A DNA stretch of 9,339 nt, from contig VGRU01000144.1 in NCBI GenBank assembly GCA_016875255.1, positions 1 to 9,339 of the forward strand. Direction: 5' to 3'. Positions within the stretch are counted from its first letter, which is position 1, and each line of letters starts with the position of its first letter. The notes beneath the pieces were generated by a model. It saw nothing but the letters and a program-made list of their open reading frames with translations, had not been told where the DNA came from and made no database searches. This DNA comes from Deltaproteobacteria bacterium. GTDB lineage: Bacteria > Desulfobacterota > BSN033 > UBA1163. This document shows positions 1-5,396 of this stretch, piece after piece. A program made the translations under genes and the position numbers.

Positions 1-495
1 AAAAAATCCACGGAAGGTGTACTGGAGAAAAAAGGAAGCTCCTATCGCGGTGATCAGGGGGATGAGACGGGGTGCGGTCCGGAGTGGGCGATAAGCAATC
101 CGTTCCAGGAGAACAGCTATCAGCGTCGAAGTGGCCATGGAGACGAGAAAAATCATGATGAGGCTGAAGATGGGATATTGATCGAGAAAACCGGATGAAT
201 AAAAGGCGGCCGCAACGTAATAGGCGGTATATGGGCCGCTCATAAAGACTTCGCTATGGGCGAAGTTAATCATCCTTAAAATTCCGTAGACCATGGTGTA
301 GCCCATGGCGATTAAGGCATAGATGCTTCCCTGAGCCAGGCCGAAGATGATGAAGTCGAACCAGTGGTGAACAGTGTATGTTTTTGCAGTTAGGGTGGCA
401 GTGGAACCCCAAAAGATCAAGAGCAATATGGCCCCTCCGATGAACCACATGACCACATCGGTGGGGGTAATTCTTTCTATCCAGCGTTTCAGCAT
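1..495 (-). CDS. livH: Branched-chain amino acid ABC transporter permease, LivH type (N-terminal 165 residues, cut by window edge)
   Basis: This is one of the two membrane subunits of a high-affinity branched-chain (or related) amino acid importer. It forms the inner-membrane channel fed by the periplasmic binding protein encoded just upstream. The visible 165 residues contain the family core: QGSIYALIAMGYTMVYGI at about 55-72, then RMINFAH (74-80), and LLERIAYRPLR at about 129-139, followed by APRLIPLITAIGASFFLQ. Several hydrophobic segments are clear (about 15-35, 47-72, 108-130, 145-160). The ATG at 495 has a weak AGGA five bases upstream. The first roughly 45 residues add a transmembrane segment before the usual LivH start, and the family's NFAHGE/D reads NFAHSE here (Ser81). 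The reading frame is open to base 1, so the rest of the gene, and presumably livM, livG and livF, lie outside the window. The family is certain; the transported substrate is not. Confidence 0.93.
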   Translation of the reverse strand, partial: MLKRWIERITPTDVVMWFIGGAILLLIFWGSTATLTAKTYTVHHWFDFIIFGLAQGSIYALIAMGYTMVYGILRMINFAHSEVFMSGPYTAYYVAAAFYSSGFLDQYPIFSLIMIFLVSMATSTLIAVLLERIAYRPLRTAPRLIPLITAIGASFFLQYTFRGFF

Positions 496-521
496 AAAAA
501 TCCTGTTCTTCTCCCCCCACA

Positions 522-546
522 TCCTCCCCCCGCAAAGAGGGGAGGA
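522..546. repeat. Intergenic GC-rich hairpin between livK and livH
   Basis: TCCTCCCC at 522-529 pairs perfectly with GGGGAGGA at 539-546 across a 9-base loop. It lies in the 95-base gap between the binding-protein stop and the permease start. No T-tract follows on the minus strand, so it is not a convincing terminator. A hairpin placed after a binding-protein gene can stabilise that part of the message and lower expression of the permease; that role here is inference. Surrounding C-runs and G-runs make an interspersed repeat another possibility. Confidence 0.45.
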
Positions 547-590
547 CGTGATGGATGAGGGTATTTTTAAACTGTCTGCTTTTAAATCAA

Positions 591-1862
591 TTACTTTTTC
601 TTAGCTGGTGCCGCAACTGCGGGCGACCAGATGGGTTTATCCGGAATGACCTGCTTCTTCACATTTTCGGCTGTCATTTGATAGATGGCGATCATCGGGT
701 CCGCACAGTCTCCGGTCTCACCACAGGTGAGGCTTCCGGTCAACCCCTTGAGGTTTTTGGTTGCGTAAAGGGCATCCCTTAATGCCTTTCGGCCGATGTG
801 GAGTGTGCCATCTGGAGCTACCTTACCGACTTTCTCGATGGCGGCAAAGACGATCATCGCCGCATCATAGCCATGGGCATGGAAAGGCGCGATCGGTTTT
901 TCACCATACTTCTTCTGGTGTTTTTCGAGGAAGGTCTTGTAGCCGGCGCCGAAAGCGGAGAAGTCAGGACTGGAATGATACATTCCAACAGCCGTATCCC
1001 CTGCGGCTTTGATGAAGTCAGGCGAGAAGGTTCCATCTGCGCTCATCAGTTTTGTTTTTTCAAGTCCTTTCACTTCCTTGGCCTGGCGGGTAATATGTCC
1101 GCCTGCCGCAATGAAGATGGGGTAGTAGATAATATCGGGTTTGCCTGTGGCAACCTTGGTCAGAACGGGTCGCATATCCGTATCCGTCGGGGCCACTGCT
1201 TCCTGTGCCGTAACCGTTCCGCCAAGTTTTTTGAAGGTTTCGGCAAAGACAGCCTGTAATTGTTCGGCATAGGGGCTTCCATCGTGGATGGTTGCAGCTT
1301 TTTTAACCTTCAATTGTTTGAAGGCATACTCCGCAGCCACGGCTCCCTGGACCTTATCATTGTGGGCAGTCCTGAGATAACCGTCATATTCCGGGCCGCG
1401 CTTCGGGTCTGTCAGAAATGGCGCAGTATTTGAAGGCGATACTGTGGCGATGCCAGCCTTCCAGAGAATGGGGGCGCCGGGTTTGGCCTCGCTTGAGCAG
1501 TTGGATCCGATGGCAGCCACGATCGTTGGGTCAGCCGCTAATTTGGTTGCGGCTGCCTGACCACCCTCGGCGTTGCAGCCTGTGTCCTGGACAGACAACT
1601 TGACGGCGAAGCCGAGAATCTTTCCGCCTTTGTCTTCAATAGCAAGTTCAACACCCCGTTTGGTGTCGGTTCCCAAAGAAGCATCCGGACCTGCGACAAC
1701 CATCCAGCAGGCGAGGTGGATGGGATCGCCTTTCTTGATCTTTACTACACCGATCTTGTCTTCGTATTTAAACGCTTCTTTTTTCGTCTGCGCCGGCACG
1801 GAGACCGCGACCAAGCAGAGCGCTACCGCACATACAACTGATAGAATAAAAATCCTCTTCAT
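591..1862 (-). CDS. livK: Periplasmic branched-chain amino acid binding protein (LivK/LivJ family)
   Basis: This is the soluble periplasmic receptor that captures an amino acid and delivers it to the LivH/LivM permease. The 423-residue product starts with a type I signal peptide (MKRIF, hydrophobic core to about residue 22, likely cleavage after VPA at 24). The mature part is a family 6 type I periplasmic binding fold: an opening strand near IHLACWMVVAGPD, TKRGVELAIED (67-77), IGSNCSSEA (118-126), and a central region YLRTAHNDKVQGAVAAEYA typical of the family. Cys380 and Cys386 near the C-terminus could form a disulfide. I chose the ATG at 1862, not the in-frame ATG at 1895, because AGGAGG lies five bases before it and the signal peptide begins there. 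livH follows after 95 bases. The exact ligand cannot be read from the sequence; other amino acids or amides are possible. Confidence 0.93.
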   Translation of the reverse strand: MKRIFILSVVCAVALCLVAVSVPAQTKKEAFKYEDKIGVVKIKKGDPIHLACWMVVAGPDASLGTDTKRGVELAIEDKGGKILGFAVKLSVQDTGCNAEGGQAAATKLAADPTIVAAIGSNCSSEAKPGAPILWKAGIATVSPSNTAPFLTDPKRGPEYDGYLRTAHNDKVQGAVAAEYAFKQLKVKKAATIHDGSPYAEQLQAVFAETFKKLGGTVTAQEAVAPTDTDMRPVLTKVATGKPDIIYYPIFIAAGGHITRQAKEVKGLEKTKLMSADGTFSPDFIKAAGDTAVGMYHSSPDFSAFGAGYKTFLEKHQKKYGEKPIAPFHAHGYDAAMIVFAAIEKVGKVAPDGTLHIGRKALRDALYATKNLKGLTGSLTCGETGDCADPMIAIYQMTAENVKKQVIPDKPIWSPAVAAPAKKK

Positions 1863-1914
1863 AGAACCCTCCTTTTTATTTTTAAAGATTGTCAAAATTG
1901 GTGAGATTGTGACC

Positions 1915-1940
1915 GGTGCCTATCCATGATCAGGCGCACC
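1915..1940 (-). promoter_or_regulatory. Hairpin in the livK leader, next to a second Shine-Dalgarno-like sequence
   Basis: In the untranslated leader of livK the minus strand reads AAGGAGGTGG, a near-perfect ribosome-binding sequence about 80 bases before the true start. It runs directly into a hairpin: GGTG-CG-CCT pairs with AGG-CACC around a 10-base loop, with a 2-base bulge. An 11-codon frame (ATG at 1927 to TGA at 1892) begins in the loop but is 14 bases from the purine tract, too far for usual initiation. This could be a leader-peptide or mRNA-stability element, or chance. No known riboswitch was recognised. Confidence 0.3.
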
Positions 1941-2024
1941 ACCTCCTTTTTTTTGGATTCAAATCGGGTTGAAAAGATTGCCAAAAACCTCATCCTCTAC
2001 GACTTTTCTGTGCTGCGGAGAGTA

Positions 2025-2054
2025 ATCTTATGATGAGATCAACCTATTTGTCAA
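2025..2054 (-). promoter_or_regulatory. Sigma-70-like promoter for livK-livH
   Basis: A perfect TTGACA (-35) at 2054-2049 is followed after 18 bases by TAAGAT (-10, 4 of 6 matches to TATAAT) at 2030-2025. Transcription would begin near 2018, giving a leader of about 155 bases before the livK ATG. It is the best promoter seen in this gap and is in the correct orientation. No operator was identified with confidence. Confidence 0.55.
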
Positions 2055-2079
2055 GCATTAAATAACTTTTTCCATCATG

Positions 2080-2105
2080 CTTCCGGACCCGCAAGGGTCG
2101 GAAGG
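2080..2105. repeat. Imperfect hairpin upstream of the livK promoter
   Basis: CTTCCGGACCC and GGGTCGGAAG form a stem with one bulged base around a GCAA loop. It lies about 25 bases upstream of the -35 box. No T-tract follows on either strand, so it does not look like a terminator. It may be part of a degenerate interspersed repeat or a site upstream of the promoter. Function unknown. Confidence 0.3.
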
Positions 2106-2195
2106 ATTGGAGAGGCTTTTGGGAGGACCCTCTTATATTAACCCGCGTTAAAATGGGGGCGATTTTTAAAGGCGGGACAAGGGTAATGAAATCTT

Positions 2196-2234
2196 AAAAA
2201 GTCGTCACTCCGGTCCTGCGGCAGGAACCGGAGT
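2196..2234 (-). terminator. Possible Rho-independent terminator after mltD
   Basis: Read on the minus strand, ACTCCGGT pairs with ACCGGAGT and encloses an inner CCTG/CAGG stem with one bulge (2234-2207). GACGAC and a run of five T (2200-2196) follow. The six-base gap before the T-tract is longer than ideal. It lies about 170 bases beyond the mltD stop and is formed by one end of the interspersed repeat described separately, so the terminator role may be incidental. Confidence 0.4.
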
Positions 2235-2351
2235 CCAGAGTATTTCTAATTATCTGAAATTACTGGATGTGCTCGCTCACTTCGCTCACTCCGCCTCCCT
2301 TCGGTCCCCCGGCTGGAGTTTATCCCGATGAAAATCGGGGCCGGAATGACG
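2203..2351. repeat. Interspersed repeat element with CGTCAYTCCGG terminal inverted repeats (diverged copy)
   Basis: The element begins CGTCACTCCGG (2203-2213) and ends CCGGAATGACG (2341-2351), which are inverted copies with one mismatch. Inside are a nested hairpin (ACTCCGGT/ACCGGAGT), a TCCAG...CTGGA pair around an AT-rich stretch, the string GCTCGCTCACTTCGCTCACTCC, and a CCCGAT-GAAA-ATCGGG hairpin at 2324-2339. It shares AAAAAGTCG, GTCAYTCCGG and CCGGARTCCAG with the element at 6963-7095. No coding sequence is present. It is probably a small non-autonomous element. The outer CGTAAAAAGTCG repeat seen in the other copy survives on one side only (about 2195-2204). Confidence 0.6.
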
Positions 2352-2406
2352 AAAATGGGACACAAGGGACCTTTTGCGCGATCATCAAGGATGGATTCTG
2401 AAACGC

Positions 2407-4110
2407 TTAAGATTTTGGGCTTCCGACTTTCAGTTTCAATCTATCAGCGGGGTAGATTCGATCTTTGCCGTCAAGATTGTTCCAATTTTTGATCTCTGCT
2501 ATACTTACATTATATTTACTCGCAATACTCCAGAGGGAATCCCCTGTCTTCACCACATAGAGAATCTCTTTCTTTCCTTCTTTGATGTGTAAGGCTTCAG
2601 AAGGGTTATTTTCTTCCACTACTCGAATCTTCAATTGGTCTCCCGGCATGAGTTTTTTCTCAGGATGGAGGTTATTCCAGGCGCTGAGGGCGCCGATATT
2701 GACCCCCATCTCATTGGCAATGCTCCACAATGAATCTCCCTTTTTGATGATATAGGTGATCTCCTCTGAACCGGAAGGCCTGCCTTTTTCAACGGATGGT
2801 TTCAATGCCAGCGGACCGGGTTTCATCTCCCTTTCTTTCGGGAGAGGGATAAGGAGGTTTGTGCCGACCGATAAGCGGCTTCTCTTTTTCAGACGGTTCA
2901 TCTCCAGGATTGGCTCCAATTCAACCCTGTAAAGACGAGCGATTTGCTGGAGCGTATCTCCTTTTTTCACGATATGAGTTTTGAATGAAGACTTTCCTCC
3001 TGGGCGGAGAGATTCAAAATTCTTCAGGAAGAGATCGCTCTTCCCAAAAGGAATTTTAATCTCGTAATCCGGAGCATCCGGGGGTGTGCACCATCTCCGC
3101 AATTCGGGGTTCAGTTCTTTCAACTCCTCAACCGTGATCTCACTGGCTTTTGCAATGAGCCGGAGGTCCAGGGCAGGGGGAACCACAACCTTATCATATT
3201 GAAGGGGTTCCTGGTACTCGATGCCGATGAATCCATATTTTTCGGGGTCTTTGGCGAGGAGGGCGGCGGCGATCATCTGGGGGACATAATGTTTCGTCTC
3301 CTGCTTGAGGTACCGATATTTGGTCAATTCCCAAAAATCCTCTGTTCTATACCGTTTCATCCCAATGGCGATCTTGTTCTCTCCGGCGTTATAACCGGCG
3401 GCGGCAAGATACCAGCATTCGAACATATCATAAAGATCCTTCAGATACCGGGCGGCGGCGATTGTTGATTTCTCGGGGTCTCTCCTCTCATCCACCCACC
3501 AGTTTGACTTCAGGCCATACCTTTTCCCGGTCAGGTAGATGAACTGCCAGGGCCCCATGGCTTTGCTTCTCGAGTAGGCATAGGGATTAAACCCGCTCTC
3601 GATCATTGCAAGATAGACCAGGTCTTCGGGAAGCCCCTTCTCTTTCAAAACATCCCTCATAAAGGGAATATATTTTTCGGACCGGGCGAGCCAGTTAGAA
3701 AAGCTTTTTCTGCCCGTGGTTTGAAAATAATTAAGAAAGTGTTCGACCTTTTCATTGATGACGATGGGGATATCGAACCCATTCTTCTTCCCGTTCGAGT
3801 CTCCGGAAAGAATTTCGAGGTTGAAATCGTCACTCGATTCATCACTGATGGGGATATGGAGGCTTCTCAGGGCCACCTGATTTTCCGGAGTTGAAACAAG
3901 AGAAACAGGAGAGGGGGCGGGATCATCCTTGCGGGGTGCAACGGATTGGTCGGGAAAGAGTTCTTCCAACTCGGACCGGGTGAAGAGGGAAGGTTCGCCC
4001 GCTTCCTTTGGCAGGACATTAGCATGGTTTTTGACAGAGAGGGAATGGATGCCGGGCATACATGCGGAGGAAAGTAACAAAATCATCCCCGCACAAAGGA
4101 TTCTGCGCAT
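2407..4110 (-). CDS. mltD: Membrane-bound lytic murein transglycosylase D-like protein with three LysM repeats
   Basis: This enzyme cleaves the MurNAc-GlcNAc bond of peptidoglycan non-hydrolytically, giving 1,6-anhydromuropeptides during wall remodelling. The 567-residue product begins MRRILCAGMILLLSSAC, a signal peptide with a probable lipobox; Ser at -3 is unusual, but Leu precedes it. A low-complexity linker leads to the SLT (GH23) domain at about 145-265, with catalytic Glu171 in AMIESGFNP, then SKAMGPWQFI and LAAAGYNAGENK. Three LysM peptidoglycan-binding repeats follow at about 378-422, 452-495 and 516-561; the first has diverged (GDTLQQIA against GDSLWSIA in the others). I chose the ATG at 4110 over the one at 4170 because the lipoprotein signal starts there and GGAGG lies about 10 bases before it. 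The gene stands alone, with a long regulatory gap on each side. Confidence 0.95.
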   Translation of the reverse strand: MRRILCAGMILLLSSACMPGIHSLSVKNHANVLPKEAGEPSLFTRSELEELFPDQSVAPRKDDPAPSPVSLVSTPENQVALRSLHIPISDESSDDFNLEILSGDSNGKKNGFDIPIVINEKVEHFLNYFQTTGRKSFSNWLARSEKYIPFMRDVLKEKGLPEDLVYLAMIESGFNPYAYSRSKAMGPWQFIYLTGKRYGLKSNWWVDERRDPEKSTIAAARYLKDLYDMFECWYLAAAGYNAGENKIAIGMKRYRTEDFWELTKYRYLKQETKHYVPQMIAAALLAKDPEKYGFIGIEYQEPLQYDKVVVPPALDLRLIAKASEITVEELKELNPELRRWCTPPDAPDYEIKIPFGKSDLFLKNFESLRPGGKSSFKTHIVKKGDTLQQIARLYRVELEPILEMNRLKKRSRLSVGTNLLIPLPKEREMKPGPLALKPSVEKGRPSGSEEITYIIKKGDSLWSIANEMGVNIGALSAWNNLHPEKKLMPGDQLKIRVVEENNPSEALHIKEGKKEILYVVKTGDSLWSIASKYNVSIAEIKNWNNLDGKDRIYPADRLKLKVGSPKS

Positions 4111-4171
4111 GATAGCAATTCCTCCCCAACGACTGAGAAAATGTTTAAGACGCCCACAAAAAGTATCCACA

Positions 4172-4201
4172 AAAATGGCACATCCCTTTCAATCTTGTCA
4201 A
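4172..4201 (-). promoter_or_regulatory. Possible sigma-70 promoter close to mltD
   Basis: A perfect TTGACA at 4201-4196 is followed after 18 bases by CATTTT (4177-4172), a poor -10 with 3 of 6 matches. It would give a leader of roughly 55 bases before the mltD ATG. The -35 is strong but the -10 is weak, so this is tentative. It would be a second promoter in addition to the sigma-54 site further upstream. Confidence 0.35.
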
Positions 4202-4265
4202 GTTAAAATTTGAAAAAACCTCTCTCCGCTCTCTTGGTTACATAGATTTTAAAAAATGATTACAG

Positions 4266-4291
4266 AGATTTCTGGCCTTTTTCAGAAATCT
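4266..4291. promoter_or_regulatory. Perfect 9-base inverted repeat in the mltD upstream region
   Basis: AGATTTCTG at 4266-4274 and CAGAAATCT at 4283-4291 are exact inverted copies around an 8-base loop. On the minus strand a T-run (ATTTTTTA) follows about 9-10 bases later, so a weak attenuator is possible. An operator dyad is equally possible. It lies between the sigma-54 site and the mltD start, so it would be within a sigma-54 transcript. Confidence 0.4.
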
Positions 4292-4398
4292 TGATCCAAT
4301 TTTGTAAGGGAATGTTCAAATTTGTTTCAGACTTCGCCCTTCCATTTATATATTTTTGTAGTCATTTCGCCGGAATTTATTCGGTGACTCCAATATTT

Positions 4399-4415
4399 AG
4401 CAAGTTTTGTGCCAG
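4399..4415 (-). promoter_or_regulatory. Sigma-54 (RpoN) promoter match upstream of mltD
   Basis: The minus strand reads CTGGCACAAAACTTGCT. It carries the invariant GG of the -24 element (4413-4412) and GC of the -12 element (4401-4400) at the required 10-base separation, and it departs from the usual YTGGCACGRNNNTTGCW at one conserved position (A for G). Transcription would start near 4388, about 280 bases before the mltD ATG. The site begins 14 bases beyond the sulfurtransferase stop codon, in non-coding DNA and in the right orientation. Sigma-54 promoters need an enhancer-binding activator; none is encoded in the window and I saw no clear paired activator sites. Confidence 0.6.
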
Positions 4416-4429
4416 AGGCAGGGGAAACC

Positions 4430-5395
4430 TTATGGATCGGGTCCGGTTTTGACAGGCAGGCTTTGATCAGCAGACCACTCGACCCAGGAACCCCTGTAGA
4501 GGCGGACATTGGGATAACCGAGGACGTATTTCAGCGTGAAGTAGAGATGGCTGGCTTCCCTTCCGGTGCGACAATGGACGATGACCTCTTTATCCTTCGT
4601 AATTCCCGATTCTGCGAAGAGTTTCTCCAAATCCTCTCTCTTCTTCCAGACCATGACCTCATCCCCTTCGAGGGTCATCTCCCAGAACACATTCCTCGCT
4701 CCGGGGATGTGGCCCCTGCGGATCTCTTCACCCTCTTCGCCGCTATACTGTTTGGGAGGCCGGGCGTCGACGATCACGGCCCCTTTTGTTGAGAGGCGAT
4801 CCCGAACCCATTTTTTTTCCGCCAGGGTTTCGGGCTTCACTTTGGCAAAGAACTTTTTGGGTTGGAGGGCAGGGTAGGCCTGGGTGACGGGTTGCTTTTC
4901 TGCCACCCATTTGTCCCATCCTCCATTGACGACCCCAACCTTTTTATGGCTCAGATGGTCGAGAGCCCATGCGAGAAAGGTGGCATTGGGATTCGACTTT
5001 TCAGAATAGATGATGACCCACATCGGATTGGAAACACTTAAATAATCTCCGACCAATTTCTCGAGAAAGACCCGGTCGGGGCCCTGGGCAGGAATCCCGT
5101 TTCTCGGGACGCGGAGGGTTTCGAAATGGAGGTAGACCGCATTCGGAATATGGCCCTTAAGATAATCGAAAAAAGAGCTTCGCATATCGATGATTCGAAC
5201 GGAGGGATGATTCACGAAAGGAGCCAACTCCGCTGTCTCGATGAGCCTTGGGAAGTTTATGGTTTTAAAAGGAGGGGTTTGAGCATCGAGGAAAGCCGGG
5301 AGAAAGAGAAGTAAGAAGAGGATAAATCCCTTTAGAAGATGGAATGTTCGCTTCCCTGTGTTACCACTTTCCACTCTCCACCTTCCACGTTCCAT
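4430..5395 (-). CDS. Exported two-domain sulfurtransferase (rhodanese / 3-mercaptopyruvate sulfurtransferase family)
   Basis: Proteins of this family move a sulfane sulfur from thiosulfate or 3-mercaptopyruvate to an acceptor through a cysteine persulfide. The 321-residue product has a basic N-terminus, a strong hydrophobic segment at about 23-36 and likely cleavage after LDA at 38, so it should act in the periplasm. Two rhodanese domains follow. The first (about 50-170) has Ser in place of the catalytic Cys (VIIYSEKSN). The second (about 190-315) has the active loop VHCRTGRE with Cys275, and GHIPGARN at 228-235. This inactive-then-active arrangement is normal for the family. The ATG at 5395 is one base after the glgA stop and uses a GGGAGGAG tract inside glgA, implying coupled translation. 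A GTG at 5374, behind GGAAGG, is a credible alternative. The first 12 residues come from low-complexity GGA/GTGG repeats. The physiological sulfur donor is unknown. Confidence 0.88.
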   Translation of the reverse strand: MERGRWRVESGNTGKRTFHLLKGFILFLLLFLPAFLDAQTPPFKTINFPRLIETAELAPFVNHPSVRIIDMRSSFFDYLKGHIPNAVYLHFETLRVPRNGIPAQGPDRVFLEKLVGDYLSVSNPMWVIIYSEKSNPNATFLAWALDHLSHKKVGVVNGGWDKWVAEKQPVTQAYPALQPKKFFAKVKPETLAEKKWVRDRLSTKGAVIVDARPPKQYSGEEGEEIRRGHIPGARNVFWEMTLEGDEVMVWKKREDLEKLFAESGITKDKEVIVHCRTGREASHLYFTLKYVLGYPNVRLYRGSWVEWSADQSLPVKTGPDP

Positions 5396-5396
5396 G

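Larger units (their letters stand above)
1941..2195. other. Non-coding gap between the livK leader and the mltD-side repeat
   Basis: Within the 544-base gap between mltD and livK this part holds the livK promoter, the imperfect hairpin at 2080-2105, and otherwise AT-rich sequence of no recognised function. I found no plausible small gene with a ribosome-binding site and no tRNA or known RNA motif. TTAACCCGCGTTAA near 2139-2152 is a short near-palindrome of unknown meaning. Confidence 0.5.

Noticed and set aside
266..535. 89-codon minus-strand frame at the livH start
   Set aside because: A different frame from livH; its His/Arg/Cys-rich translation is a frame shadow, while the LivH frame shows clear family motifs.
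798..1259. 153-codon open frame on the plus strand
   Set aside because: Antisense to livK; Cys/His/Arg-rich composition typical of a shadow frame, and no family resemblance.
591..1862. Lipoprotein status for LivK
   Set aside because: Cysteines at 11 and 16 lie in the signal peptide, but neither is preceded by a lipobox (VALC has Leu at -1), while VPA at 22-24 suits signal peptidase I.
1890..1895. TTGACA close to the livK start
   Set aside because: The matching -10 region would fall on the ribosome-binding site and contains only GGAGGG-like sequence, so it cannot be a working promoter for livK.
4327..4509. 60-codon minus-strand frame spanning the sulfurtransferase end and the following gap
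   Set aside because: Mostly a shifted frame of the sulfurtransferase; the internal ATG near 4362 has no ribosome-binding site and would give only 12 codons.
4430..5395. Loss of function suggested by Ser in the first rhodanese domain
   Set aside because: Two-domain family members normally lack the catalytic Cys in the N-terminal domain; Cys275 in the C-terminal loop is intact.
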